Made by a program: the position numbers and the translations under genes. The notes beneath the pieces were generated by a model. It did no database searches and was not told where the DNA came from. It saw nothing but the letters and a program-made list of their open reading frames with translations. Source: Stenocarpella maydis (taxonomy: Eukaryota; Ascomycota; Sordariomycetes; Diaporthales; Diaporthaceae). Taken from it: a DNA stretch of 64,000 bases. The stretch lies in NCBI GenBank assembly GCA_002270565.1, contig NQMI01000055.1, forward strand, positions 62,001 through 126,000, in the 5' to 3' direction. Shown piece by piece: positions 1-12,653 of this stretch (the stretch's first letter is position 1; each line of letters opens with the position of its first letter).

Positions 1-85
1 GGGACGAAACCAGGTGGGAAGAGCCAGAGATGTTGATTAGAAAGGTTAGGCCGTTCGACGTTCTTTGCGAAGTCGCATCTTTTGT

Positions 86-361
86 TCAGGACACACGGGC
101 TTTGACCACCTGGTACTCGATACGGCAGTGTTGATCGCGGGGCCGATTACACCCGAGGCAGTGGGTGTCGTACTCCCAGTGCAAGGGCCCGAAGTGGCAC
201 CATGCACAATACCACTTCTTCTCCTGGATATATTTGGGCCGGCGAGAAGAGCTCCCGTTATGGCCGTGGCCATGTCCGTAGCCGCCGAGGCAGACATTGT
301 GCTTGCGGGAGCTGGCGCCGTGGGAGCAACGAGCGGAGGAGGATGGTGCATGGGAAGCCAT
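86..361 (-). CDS. Small Trp-Cys zinc-ribbon-like protein (member A), 91 aa
   Basis: This intronless reading frame begins at an ATG at 361 (GCC ATG GCT context on its own strand) and ends with TGA at 86-88. The N-terminal half is Ser/His/Gly-rich and includes a GHGHGH run near residues 29-34. The C-terminal half carries the core W50-Y-C52-x2-C55-x12-C68-x2-C71-x7-C79. Paired CxxC knuckles behind a Trp resemble RanBP2-type or zinc-ribbon folds, so zinc binding is a reasonable inference, but I know no characterised homolog and assign no function. No signal peptide or membrane segment is visible. The same core occurs at 7.4, 9.0 and 29.2 kb in this window. Unlike the 7.4 and 9.0 kb members it has no intron after the first Cys. 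Confidence 0.55.
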   Translation of the reverse strand: MASHAPSSSARCSHGASSRKHNVCLGGYGHGHGHNGSSSRRPKYIQEKKWYCAWCHFGPLHWEYDTHCLGCNRPRDQHCRIEYQVVKARVS

Positions 362-3300
362 GCTGAGTGTAGCTAGACCTGCCCGGGTGAGTTCTGAGTG
401 GTAACAGGGGTCTCGTTCGACAATTTATGAGAGATAGAAGTCCCTGAAATGAATACTGGAGACTGTGAGCCTTGGGAGTGAGCTGCTTAACAAACCTGAA
501 ATCCGAGGACGGGCTCTTGTTAGAGTTTTAAGTCTTCGACGACTGCGCGGTAGTGTATGCGATCGCAAGCCTCGCTGTTGAGAACGCCTAGGTGGCTCAA
601 CAAGGTCAATAAGGCGAGCAGTACCGGCGAGTAGCCCAGGGCATGGCTCAGCAAGGCCGGAGAAGGCATTGTTGGTTGTAGAGAAAACCAAGGCTGGAAT
701 ATCAGCGGTCCTGCAAGGGCTCCTTGAAGGTCGTCATCTGGCTGGCCCACACAACACGACCCCGCCACCGTCTAGGTGACCCTTCCTGAAACTCAGACAG
801 ATCTGTATGAAAACCCCTAGGTACCTAGCATCCTGGGTTAGTGTGATGAGATGCGGTGTGGAGGGGCGCCGGGTGTCGTTGTTGGGAAGCGCCTAGGCCC
901 GCCGCCCACCGCAGGGAACCATAACAAGGGGCTGCGTAGTACTCTATCATGCGAGTTGCAGGCGATGCGCAGCACCTAGGCGGGAATGGAAGCCGAGAGG
1001 GTACGCAGCCCATGGCAATTGATGAAAGTAATTCATGGGGAGGAGGGTCGCTAATGCAGGTACAGATAACGTTCGCCACTGATGACATTGCTGGACCAGG
1101 GAGAGCCATTGGGATAGGAAGTCCTCGCGGCACGCTTGGAAGTCATCACGCGTCGCGCCCATCCGGTCAGATGTCGGTCGGGATAACAGAGGCGCCCTTT
1201 CGGTGGGCCGTGTTGGCGCGAAGGGTGCAAGCGTCCATTGCAGCGAGCAGGATGTTTCCTATCCAGCCAGAAGGAAGTCTCGTATTAGCACTGGATGAGA
1301 AGGGCCGCGGCCGCACTCTGCGCAAGCCATCCACGATACGTAATACCGCTAGGGCGATAGAGCGAGTGAGGCGTTAAGCCCGGGACGTCGTGCTGGCCTC
1401 GAGACAGCATTGCTCCAGGCAAAGTTAGAGATTTGCCACTCCGCACATGCCGACTTTTGGGGGGTGAGGGCAACGACACTGTCAGGCATGTGCAGTCAGT
1501 TGAAGAAATCCAGTTTGCTTGGGCCGAAAAGGGGACATGGAATAAGGCAACAAGGCGAAAGGGTGTCCACTAGGGTGAGGAAAATGTAAAAAAAGGCCGG
1601 TGGTTTTAGCTTCCAACTCTCGAGTAAGCACCGGTCCGTGGTAACATCAGCTGATGCCGTCCAAGAAGCATCGAAAGGCTGTAATGAAAGCTGGAATGAC
1701 AGCCTCTTGGAAGTCAGGGGGGAATGTAAGAACAGAAACGGGCTTATTGCGTTTCGGCAGAGATGCGCTGTCCACACACAGTCCCAACAGGCGCCACAGG
1801 GTGGTAGTAGGCAACCAGCCCAGTGGTTTTTTTTGGTGGTTTTTTTTTTTTTTTCTGAAGGCAAGCCTCTTCGAAATTTAGCAACTCATATCCCCTTAGG
1901 CACTCGCCCGGTTGCGGGTCCTTCAGACTTGGCTGTTCCGGCTGGGTCAGATTTGTCTGCACCACAATGGCCTGCATGTTGCGCAGCGCGATGTGTGCAG
2001 ATACGCGCACTATTGATCCTTCGCCACCCTCCCCACCCAGCTGAGGCCTCTCTCTCGACAAATTTCAGGCGGCCGTATCAGCAAAAGGTCAGGATTGCAC
2101 CGTTGTGTGTGGCCTTCAAGCATAATCGCCCTGAAGGTCATCCATGAGTTCGCAGCCATTGCTGCAGGCAAGGCTGCACATGTCCAGACTGTACTGCAAC
2201 TAGCCTCAAGCTTAGGCATGCTCCGCTCCCGCCCGGGCAAGCAGGACACGCTCAACTTGTTGCGGTCTTGGGAGTCGCCTGCCAAACGGCTTGCGCGCCT
2301 TCGCCACATCGATCTCGTACGGCCCGCCACCGCTGAGCCTCACCATAACACTTGAGGGCGAAAGCTCCGTCAGGAATCAAGGCTTGGGCTAGGTGAAACA
2401 CTGCAGCCAGCCTTGACAGGGCATCATCCACAGCGTTGAGGATGGCATCATGCCCGAAGTGAGACGAAGCTTGGTCAGAACCCTGAGGGCGGGCGTCACA
2501 GGCCATGTGGAAACTCATGACCAGAATACACCATTCGAAGGCATCCCGTCCGTATCGTCGATATCGAGGCTGCCATGGTCAGCTGGCTGACCATGGGCGT
2601 GGCTGTGGTTGATCCTGCTGCACGCCACAGCCGACGCTCCCACGGCCGCACACTCGTGGATCAATCGTCGCCGCAGACAACTGGCACCTTGAGGCAGTTG
2701 AGTGCGACCAGCTCGCAGTCGCGAGCAGTGTTGGCTCGGGAACCAAGGCATGCTGTGGCCCTGAGATGCGAGCAGAGGGCATGCATTGACGAAGGCAAGT
2801 CGAGTTGAGCGCTTGGGCTCGAGCGAGGCTCGACGTCCCCCGCTTTTCTACTCACCACGGCTAATTATCGGCGCTGCGTCCGACTTCACCTCATACCACT
2901 CGCGACCACCGCCGCCCATGCCCAAGGATTATTTTGAATCTTTGCCGGAGCGGTGGAGCGTTGCCCTGCCGATATCACGAGTATGATTAAGCAGGTTATT
3001 TACCACTCGGCCGATACAGGCAGCAGGTTTCGAGGTGCGGCTGCACGTGATGCTTCGGTTCCCGACCAGCGTGAGCGCTGCTCTTCGGATTACCTAGCCA
3101 AATCTGACGCAGCATCCCAGGCAGCCGTATTGACGGATGACCTGCCTCACCAAGCCGCTCTCCGCGTCCACAGGCCACTCCGGAGCCGTGGATGAAAATC
3201 GGTCGTCGCCCAGGGTTGTCAGTGCCCGCGAGAGCTATGTCCACTCGCCTTCAACAAGCACGGCTGGGTTGGAGACAAGAGGGGTGGGGGGGGGGGGACA

Positions 3301-6300
3301 TACATGAGGCGCCGTAGCCTCCGAACCGCTGGGTTCTTTGGTCGGCTACCGCTAGCCGCTCCACGACCTTCTACGATAGATACCACGCAGCCGTCGCCAC
3401 CCGCACGCACGCCAATCGGGCTCTGAAAAGGCCATGGCGACGCCGGTTGCTGCCATGTCCAGTGACGCCCCGCCTGCTCGTTGTCGCGTCGTTATCCCCG
3501 CTTCGCGAGGCGCCGCAAGTGCTTTGCGCGTCTTGATGGATCACACCAAGTGGTGAGACACGCCGACTTGTCAGATCAGGGGCCACATTGCGACTGCCTA
3601 GCTGCCTGAGGACCAAGGGACGAGCTGGACCTGAGTGTGCAGGTTCGGCTGCCCCGATATGGCCTTGGAGTTCTGCTGCGATGCCAAGACATTGGGTTGC
3701 CGGCTCCTCGTCACCCTCCACCGTGGAAAACTCAGTGTTCAACGACCGAGTCGTCGATCTTGCACAGATAAGCGATCCTACCCCACGCCGATGGCCGCGG
3801 AAGGCGGGGGACCAAGACCAAAATGAGACGGCAGTGGAACAGGTACGAAGCCACATCAACCGGGCTTGCATTGGGCTCATCCCAGCATTCGGGCCTAGCC
3901 AGCCATAAGAAGAGGAAGACTAAGTACAATCCCCGGCCGTGGAGCCAATTCGGGCCGGGCCAACGCATGGCGTCGACTCAGCCGGCTGACATTCTCTGCT
4001 TGGTGTAACGCAGGCCAATCTTTCCTTAGTAGTCCAAGTGGCCCGCTACGTGATATAATTGGCCACTGGCCATGCGGTGACACCTCTTGTTCGTATATAG
4101 AAGAGGCCGCAGGACGGGCCGGGGGGGGGGAGCGCCATAGTGTGGGGGTTCTGCTCTTCAGCACAATACTAGGGTGTACAGCAGAGCCTCAATTTGAGGT
4201 CTTTTTTAGCCTCTTTGCACTTGTGGTGTGCCTTCTTTTGGACAGGACAGGGACAGCTTGTCGAGCGTGCGCTAGTCACCTAGGCCATAAGTGGTGTGCG
4301 AGTAAGTTGCGTCTAGAATACCCTATACACAGGCTTACTTCGCGTGTGGTGCTGGCAAGTATTAAAGCCGTTTGAGGATAAATCGGTCCGTCCCATAATC
4401 TGCATTGTACTTGTGCACTTGCCTGAACCCCAGTCGGTGTAACCTCATCTATCACTCAATCACATATACAATCACAATCAAGAATGCAGCGCCACGTCAG
4501 CACTCGGAAATAGGCTATTATCAGTCATACTTTATGTGATTGGTCTAGAAGAGCCGCATCCAGGCCAAGGTTCAACGTCGCAGGTCCCCATCTCACTTAC
4601 ATGACGTTGACGACATTCCCTCGCTCCTATACTCTCCTTACCAATCTAATATGAATCGGGGCATTTGTCAGAACGGTCCACATGAAAATCTGTACTAGTT
4701 GAATTTTGTAGAAAAGTGCTAACTTGTGAGACCCTCATCAAATATCACACATGCCTCTGCAAGTGCCTCTTCTTCAGCCGACGCCTCCCAGCCGCACAGT
4801 GGGCAATGCCCCGAATGCGCGCCAGGTCTCAGAATAGGCAGAGGATGGTCAGCACTCCGTTGTCAGCCACAATACGACTCTAAAAAAAAAAGAAGAAAGG
4901 AGATACAAAGGAAATAAAAGGGGGGAGGGGGGAGAAAAGACAAACTATTACCTCATGGCCGTATTGAGTATGGACAACCATCAGACGTGTGGGTATCTGT
5001 AACTTATGCCGGTCGCTCGCACCCTCTCTGAAACAGAACACGACTCGGGGGCTCGAACAATTCATTATTCCCTATCTTGCGGCTTCCTTCCACAATCCCT
5101 TTGGCCCACCCCTTCAAAGCGTATCCACATTGGGAAGCCGAGACCTTGTAGTCCCTTTGGACAGGGCAAAAAGTGAGCCGATATGTCTGGGCTCTTATTA
5201 TACGGGAAGGGTTTGACAGGAAACTGAACATCAAAGGGCCACTTAAACGATACAGACGGCAGGAAACCCAGCGATGAATAGGCTTAAGCTCTGTGACAGG
5301 TATACGGCCTGAAATTGCCCACCTGATACGGATTTTGTAACATGCCCGCGTCTTATCATTTGTCTTCCTCCAATATCCGGTTTCTGAAGACAGAGGTCTA
5401 CATGTGTAGCGTGAGATACTGGGTTGCCATTGAAAGCCACACAAATCGGGTTGGGCATAGGAGAGGTCAGACCTGGGCTCACTGAGCCCAAGGGTATCCA
5501 ATACAGGCCTAGGAATCAGCTCCCTGTGACACAACCCCACAACAGATGAGGCCAAGACCAGGGCTCTGCCATTGCTCCATGTCTGCGTCACTCGTGCAAG
5601 AAGGAAAGATATATTCGGAACTTACTGAAGTCGCAGCTGAACTCGTAATCACCGTCTCGAAAGCCAGCCGCTTCATCTTCAGCTGGACAAGCCACGAGGC
5701 AGGACGAATAGAGAGCGCTCAGAGGGTCGAACGACTGAGCAGCAGAGTCTAGGGCGGCAAAGGGCGGAGGGTTCTTGTCTGTCGGGAACTTTTCCCTTTG
5801 ACCCCAACCTTCACTCCCATACCGCCACCTCTCCTCATTTCCGAAGCAAAAAGCCTTTGCCTTTCCTCCTTGCCTGCTGGGTGCAGGTCTGCCTGCGGGT
5901 ACGCCACCAGGAGATTGGTGACGAAACCAGCCGCATGCATCTGCACGGGACCTTGACCCTGGAGCTACCCTACTGCGTCTGAGGTGAGACAAGAGGTTGG
6001 CCGCAACCCATTCAGCCACAGCGCATCCAAGGCATCAGAACATCCTGAGGTCGGGCCACCTGGGAACAGCCAGGGGTCTCGACCTGGGGTAAGTACACCC
6101 CATTTTTCAGACTGCCAAGTCAACGAATCCTCTCGGTGCTTTTTGTCCAGGCCGCTGGTATATTCTTAATCAGACTGGTGGCTGCTTCCAGACGTGCCGA
6201 TCATAAATACGTTCCAAATAGTACTCTGGAGAAAAATGTATGCATCCACACCTGAGTGTGGCTGTGGCCTCATATAGCGGGTTCCTGGATTCTACACCAA

Positions 6301-7279
6301 AGCCTCTTCTCATCGCCACCTTTTCCTTCCTGATTTTGGAAGGTTTATTCGCCGGTATTGAGGCAGTATACTCCAGATTGATGCCTTCTAGTGGCCTTTC
6401 ACATGCCAGATTCTCCAGAAATTCACCAAGTGAATTCGCTGGTACTGTGTCTCGTGTCAGCACACCAGCCCCAGTAGAACAACCTTAGAAGTGAGGTGCG
6501 GGTGGGTGGTTTGTCATAGGTACTCCCGAGGCCATGCCCAGGTAGCTTAGAAACCCTGATCCCAAGGACTTGAACTACTTACACACAAAATATCAAGGTG
6601 GCCGGCCCGGTCAGGATGAAGGAGGAGTCTGGGCTTGCTCATTGCACTCATTAGATAGGACGGTGTTGCACCACTACTTGGTCCTTGAAATATTTACAAG
6701 GCGCAGTTTGCATCAACAATTAAAGGGTTGTCCCGGCAGCAGGGCGGCTAAATCAAATCATGATCCTGCCAGTCAGAGGCTTCGGGCGAGCAAAAATAGT
6801 TCAAATATCAGTCTTGCATAATGCAAGATTACCCGGTTCAGCGATACGAGGCTAGGTTCACTGCATATTGGACTGGATAGATAGTAGGGAGAGATAAATA
6901 CCCATTAAATTACTTGGAAAGCATCGTAGGAAATAACCACGGCAATTCTCATCCGTCCTCCGAAAATAATACGACCGAAATCCGCAGAAAATAGAACTTG
7001 AAAAGAGAAAAATGAAAAAGGAACTGGGGAAAAGAGGACTCCGTTGAAATGAGACACGATTTATGGATGCCGAGCGAGAAAGTGCACTAAAAACAAACCG
7101 ATAACTGTGTTTTAATGCGTGAGCGATATGTATCTAACTAGGCCACGTAATCCAGCGAAGACAAAATCATGGTATCAAAACAGACTTGCATTCCCGCACC
7201 CACGCCAACACCTTTCACAATGAAGCCAGCATTAGAGATCTCGCCTGGCCAGTTTGGTAAATGAGAACTGACTTTGAAA
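362..7279. other. Gene-poor intergenic stretch
   Basis: I recognise no protein family in nearly 7 kb on either strand. Many short overlapping frames exist, but none has a known motif or a convincing exon chain. Visible structure is limited to a poly-T/poly-A tract near 1829-1856, a 12-G run at 3286-3297, a 10-G run at 4121-4130, a purine-rich stretch near 4880-4940, and a moderately AT-rich section at about 6800-7140. Confidence 0.5.
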
Positions 7280-7579
7280 TCACCTCGGGCGGTCAGGATA
7301 GACAGTAGTCTGGTACGCAACACAGTAATCACAGCGGCTGACATGGCAGTTATAGCATGCATAATTGTGGTTTAGTGAGTTGCCTTGGGTTTTGCAGTAG
7401 CACTATTTATGACGAAGTCAGGGTGGGTTCTGCTAGTCAAACGGCGGAAGGGCACCAACACAAGTCCAGAATGTGATTACTTGACCTCCGGAACGGCCTG
7501 ATCCGGAAGCACCGTGTTTGGATGATCCACCATCATGTTTGCTGTGGTGGTGGTGATGATGATGATGGCCATGCCCCAT
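7280..7579 (-). CDS. Small His-rich Trp-Cys zinc-ribbon-like protein (member B), two exons, 80 aa
   Basis: Exon 1 runs 7579-7460 (40 codons) and exon 2 runs 7402-7280, ending TGA. The 57-base intron has a weak donor (GTTGGT), a good CTGAC branch site and a TAG acceptor. The join is phase 0, directly after the first Cys of the motif. The N-terminus has eight consecutive His (residues 5-12), then a Gly/Ser linker. The core is W38-T-C40-x2-C43-x12-C-x2-C-x4-C-x2-C. Without splicing the frame would stop eight codons after the Cys. Splicing restores two more CxxC pairs that match the 9.0 kb member spacing for spacing, which is the main support for the model. Metal binding is inferred; the function is unknown. 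Confidence 0.55.
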
Positions 7580-8936
7580 CTTGACTAGTCTGACGGCTGT
7601 CTGCGGATTGTCCGGGGGGGGGGACGTAGAGGTATATTTGTATGAGGTGGGAGGAAGTTTTGTTATGCACGAATGATTTGAGTTGTTCTTCAAGGATAAC
7701 GGAAAGAACACAACAGAGCTCACGTCTTTAATATATCTTTTTCCAACCACCAGCGCCACAGCAGGAATCCCTTCAGTCACAAGCCCTTGCAAATACCGCC
7801 GCCACCCTGAATGCCTGATCAGCACCGTTCAAGGAGTTCAACTCCATGGACGCCCTGGCCTGTCCGCCCTGTCATTGTCCTGCGAGCCCAAGGGAGATGA
7901 GATGCAACGTTGAAGTCACTCAGCCAACACTTGCAGGCGATTCACGAAGTGTCGCGGGGCCAATCACTCACTCCGAGACCGGAAAAGAGAAGCAGCGCCG
8001 TAAATTCTCGAGTAAGAATAAAGACGTTTGCCTGAGTGGGAGTAACCTAGGCTAAGTGAAGGGTTCAACCGAAGGGCGGTGCCTCTTTTTTTTTTCATGC
8101 CTAATCTACACCACCCTGCCTGCGATCCCAGACAAAATGGCCACCTGATAAATTCGCCATAACGCCCCACAAAAGACTTTCGGTGATAATAGTCCGGCCT
8201 CAGGTCAGGTCTAGGGCTTCCCAGGCGGAGCGCGGTGGATTGGCGGACGCAGCAAGATTTTGGACAAAGTTTCGGCCGATATCGCCCAAGTTGGGGTCAC
8301 GAGAGGGGCATTGAGAGGCGCAATCAAATAAAGGAGGCTGAAAGACTTGAAGATGCACAAATCCGCCTTACAACGTCACGTGTGACAGTCTTCCTGCGAC
8401 CAAAAGTGCACTTTCATACTTCTGGGGACGAAAGTGGGCGCTGACGTAGCACCTTGGCTCTGGTGGCAGTGAAGACGGCCTCGGTCCGCAATGCGCCCGA
8501 ACTCTGCCCAAAATCCACGGACGTGAGAGAAAAGCCCGGGGTAAGCCCTGGTATGATGGGACATGAACTGGATCTAGAAGAGATGGTCACACTGACGCGA
8601 AGAAAGCAGGAACTGAGGAAAGTGGCTTCCAAATGCTCGGCGTCCCGATTTGAATGGCTTTATAGAAAGAGTAACTATCCGCTGTACAAATGAAATAAAC
8701 CCATGCTGGTAAGGAATGAAACATCAATAAAGGAAATCTCGCAGGGTGACCTGCTGACAATATGAAATCTAACAAAATGATCCCAGGAGGAAAGGAACCC
8801 ATCATTGGCCTAACCAAACGGCCCTCCGCCTTTCCCATGACACTCCAAACATAATACAAGTTGATGGCTAGGACAATGGAGTCAGTGGGGTTGATCAGAA
8901 CAGCAAGATTCTGTAAATTATGCCTACCTTGGAGGT
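7580..8936. other. Intergenic stretch, nothing recognised
   Basis: It contains a 10-G run at 7614-7623, just upstream of the 7.4 kb gene, and a poly-T tract near 8088-8096. Open frames here are short and carry no recognisable motifs on either strand. Confidence 0.45.
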
Positions 8937-9170
8937 TTAGCTGCCGGTGACGGTTGACTTGTAAAGTGGGCAATCACCACAGCGCTGGTGGCCACAGTTT
9001 GTGCACGCTGGAGTTGTACTGCAAAGCATGGCTCCGGCTCCACAGTAGGACTGGAATCATGTTTAACATCAGCACTGCACTGGCACACATAAATCTCAGT
9101 TTGTAGGGCCACTCACACAGTTCCAAACCGTCACAGTGGGCCTCGCGGGGCGGTGGGTGCGTGAAGGCAT
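8937..9170 (-). CDS. Very small Trp-Cys zinc-ribbon-like protein (member C), two exons, 55 aa
   Basis: Exon 1 is 9170-9117 (18 codons, basic N-terminus). Exon 2 is 9050-8937, ending TAA. The 66-base intron has a canonical GTGAGT donor and a CAG acceptor, and the phase-0 join falls directly after the first Cys, as in the 7.4 kb gene. The spliced core is W16-N-C18-x2-C21-x12-C34-x2-C37-x4-C41-x2-C44, identical in spacing to member B. The protein has almost nothing outside the motif. A RanBP2-type or zinc-ribbon knuckle is the best structural guess and no function is assigned. It is too short to show as a simple ORF because the intron splits it. A 5' extension through a further upstream exon cannot be excluded. 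Confidence 0.55.
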
Positions 9171-9199
9171 GCTGAACGAGCTCTTAAGAGTTTTCTAGA

Positions 9200-9809
9200 C
9201 CCTGAAGCTCTTGAAGATGGTATCCAGACGGGAGATGCTGTTGGTGTGTGTGGTATCGAGTCCATCGTCACCATCGGACCGAGAAGGACAACGGCCTCTT
9301 TATAATCTGATCAAGAAGGTCAATATCATATGGGTTTTCTGCAACGAGACAACCTAGAGTCGCCAAGGCATACAGAAAAGGACGACATCGCCCCCTTGCT
9401 CGCCTATGACAGGGTGTGGTACTCCTCCAAGGGGACGGATCCCAAGCCCCTTACCCCCAAGCTTCAAGATAGACGTCTCCCTCAGGGCACAAGGCCACTA
9501 TCACAGAAGTAGCACGCCGGTCAAAGGTACCAAGGCATCCACGCCGAGCGAGCATATATCGAGGTTGGGGGGGGGGTCAGCAAGGCCTTCCGTCAACAAG
9601 TCCCAAGGGTACACCGAGTCGGCACCATTCTGTGATGTCAATTGGGCTGTACCGAGGAATGTTTCCAGAAGGGCCAAGTACCGGCATGGCCGATCCTTCT
9701 GCATAATCCCTGCCACCCTTCCCATCAGGTCCACGGCAAGGAACGAACAAAGCCACCGGGAGACCCACACAGGGCTGTTAAGGAGACAGAATATAGATGC
9801 CTGATCCAT
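9200..9809 (-). pseudogene. Coding-like relic in several frames
   Basis: On the minus strand a frame from 9809 to 9501 has protein-like composition (Trp/Leu/Cys-rich, ending ALVPLTGVLLL). It is followed in shifted frames by further coding-like pieces: CPEGDVYLEAWG at about 9495-9452, GLGIRPLGGVPHP downstream, then FLYALATLGCLVAENPYDID and LLDQIIK around 9385-9300. Later in-frame stops interrupt it. I read this as an old gene broken by small indels, or a multi-exon gene whose introns I cannot place. The family is not recognised. It lies directly upstream of the 9.0 kb small Cys gene on the same strand, so an alternative is that some pieces are its 5' exons. Confidence 0.3.
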
Positions 9810-12653
9810 AGGAAAGCAGCCCGCAAGGGCGTAGAATGGTGCCTCCTGGTCTGATCGACATGATGTACTGCGAGGAAATGGGGGCCGGTCGTCGTTCGAA
9901 TGGAGTAGGCTGTGATTAACTAAGCGCAGCCCCCACGCTCAAGATCGAGAATGCTCAGAGAGCATATGGTAATTATTCAGCGTTAGCACCGAGGTACCTT
10001 AGCGTCTCGGTGTCCCGAAACGTAAGGACGGGACCGAGGGAGCGACCCTGAGACTGGAAGCCATAGGATCCAGCTGCTGAGGAGCCCACCTGAATCACTC
10101 CACCTCTCTTCACCATGGGATACCAGCTGGAACTCACAAACCAAGGTGCAGGCCACAACCGTCTCTGCCTGGCAATTGCTTCTCTGCGGCTGTTGCGGCG
10201 CACACTGGCGATGCTGTAGCGGGAACACAGGATGCCTGGTGGCTGTCCCTAGTCACTCTCATGGGGCGCCCATTGCTCACAACCGGATTGGGTTCTCTCC
10301 TGTCCTTGCATGAAGCATTCCACGCTATCATCGACGAAGGCTGTAGCTCGGTGTGACGGTTGAGCAGCCTAGGTCTCGAGTATGGGCTCCCGAGGCTCGT
10401 CGTAGCGTTGCTGGAAACATTCTTGGATCCTGCTGGTAACTGTGGCGACTAGGTGATTTTCGAGAACTCTGCCTCGGCAGTGTTGTCAAGATAGTGTGTC
10501 GTGCCACCCCCGAGCGCTGCCACCCTTGATACGAGAGATTTCGATAATAGATAGCCTTGACAACGGCCTAGTCCACCGGCCCGGTGTCCTCAGTCAACCC
10601 CAGAGTGCTGAGCCCCATTACCGGACTGTCCACCTCAGACCAATCCGGGCGGGAGCTCTCTGAGGACTGTGATTTGTTTCGAGCACGGTTGTTGCTGACC
10701 CTGCAACCACTCCGACTTGACGAAAGAGAAGCATATTACAAAAATACATTATACAACACTGCTCGCGATGTATGGCGCGTCGAATGATGAAACCCGCCCC
10801 ATCCGAGTGTGCTCTGTGCCTAATTATAAGGGTTTAATAGAGATAAGCGTCTTACTGTGATGGTACGCTGAGTGAGCAGCGGCCCCCACCTTCAGCTTCT
10901 CAGCTAGTCCAGCCTCATCAGCTCCATAGGGCTGTAGGGCTGGCCGGCCCTGGTCAACCCCGGCGGCATCAGGGCCCTCAACAAGGACAGTTTGTCTAGG
11001 CGTGGACTGCTGCGACGACTCGAGTGGCGAACCATGGCCCAAAACGGGCTTCCCGGCTGTGCCGACGTTCTTGTCACACATGCAGCCTGTGCCGCCTCCA
11101 AACATTTGAACTCGGTCCGTGCCCCTTGGGTGATGAGGAAGTGCTGCTAAGCAGAGTGGCAAATGACAGACGAAGAAGAGACGAAGGAGGATGCCCAAAG
11201 CAAGCGTGAATCGATCTCTTTGCCCTCTCAATTTCCTCTGTGCCTTGGAAACAAGGCTGAGCCATTCAACCACAAACACATGCATTGATTCTTGATTGAA
11301 GTTGAGAGAATATGACCCATCGAATCCGGTGCGTGATCAAGACAACAAGTGGAAAGCGACATGTTCGCACTAAATGGAAAGTGGCCGGCCTGGTGGTTGC
11401 GTCCTCATGGCAGGCGATATCCTCTTCGGGCGTCGCACGCGGCCGTCTCCGCAAGACTTGGAACAGATGGAGCGGGTATTTGTGCGTCACCAACTTGGAT
11501 GATGCAGTGACAAGTGAAAACTTGAGAAATGGCTCAGGACTAGCCAGGAGCCGACTCCGCCATACAAGACGCGCAAGGTGTGGTCCGATTCAAAGGCCCT
11601 TCCTCGATCGCGTCCTGTCGGTCTTCGCAGCAGGCGACAGCATAACACTCTGGTATACATCACATTGCGCGAGAATCGGGGGCCTCCCCTCCCCCCCGCA
11701 AAGACAAGAGCTGGGGATAATTGTGCAAAGGAGGGCAAAGCCAGGCAGACATCAACCAAGTGAGTTAACGGGCGTCGTCGATTGAGCTGGTCAAGTAAAG
11801 GCAGCGCAGCTCGATCCGAGCCGAATGCCCGTGACTGGCGGGTGGTGGGTGCTATGGGTCCGACTTCCATTAATAGCATGAGAGTGTGAGAACGTTGCAT
11901 ATTGTACGGTCGAGGGCAAACAGACGGCGCTTGGGGGATGGAGAGATTGGTTGTCGAGACAGTGTTGCGGTGTGGAGACGAAAGGCGAGGCCAGCAGTTC
12001 AGTCGAAAGTGGGGAGAGAAGAGAGGGACACACCCAGTTCGTCCAATCCTCCCTAGCGCCCTACTGGTTTCTCAAACTGGCCTGGCAGGGGGCCGGTCAT
12101 TGCTGCGGTTGGCGCTGGCGCGGGCGCTAGGCGCTGGAGCTGGGCAGAGCTCATCTCTGCCAGACCCGAAGGCCAGACTGCGACGCAGCAGCCTCGCTGA
12201 TTGGTAGAAGCTCACAAGGGCCTTGCATTCTGGCCCAAGCCCCCAACGTCATTGATGTCCATCGCGTGTCTCTGAAGCAAGGTACGCCATCACTCAAAAC
12301 TGTGCGCATGCCTGGAGCCAATCTTGAAATCAACATGTTCTCATTCCACGACTTTCCTTTCTGCTCTGCCGCAACGACGTACATATCTTTCTCTGTTTCA
12401 GTCCACCACCCCCCAAACATACCTAATCCCGGCCCAGTTCACCGTCCCGGTTTTGCTGCTACAAATACGCGACACCTCGCACCAGCAGCACGGCAGAGCT
12501 CTGACGCGCAACTGAAAGCCTCCCCGCGCCTTTTGGCGTAACATTCAACACGAACAGATATTCCGGAAAGTAGCACCGAAGCGGTGACACCAAGGTTCCA
12601 AAGGTCACTCAACACGATTGCGACCGGACAGCACAGCAAAACAGCTATTCAAG
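9810..12653. other. Intergenic stretch upstream of the MARVEL-like gene
   Basis: No family is recognised on either strand. The last few hundred bases, with pyrimidine-rich and CA-rich DNA near 12340-12640, are the likely promoter and 5' UTR of the gene starting at 12654. Confidence 0.4.

Noticed and set aside
2010..2858. Several coding-like minus-strand frames, considered as a decayed zinc-cluster transcription factor
   Set aside because: No Cys6 motif or other anchoring signature could be found, so the resemblance is too weak to annotate.
4250..4310. C-R-A-C...H-K-W-C on the plus strand as another small Cys gene
   Set aside because: The spacing does not match the family, no Trp-x-Cys precedes it, and no start or exon chain supports it.
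5004..5591. 195-codon minus-strand frame
   Set aside because: There is no recognisable domain, composition is unlike neighbouring genes, and the start context is poor.
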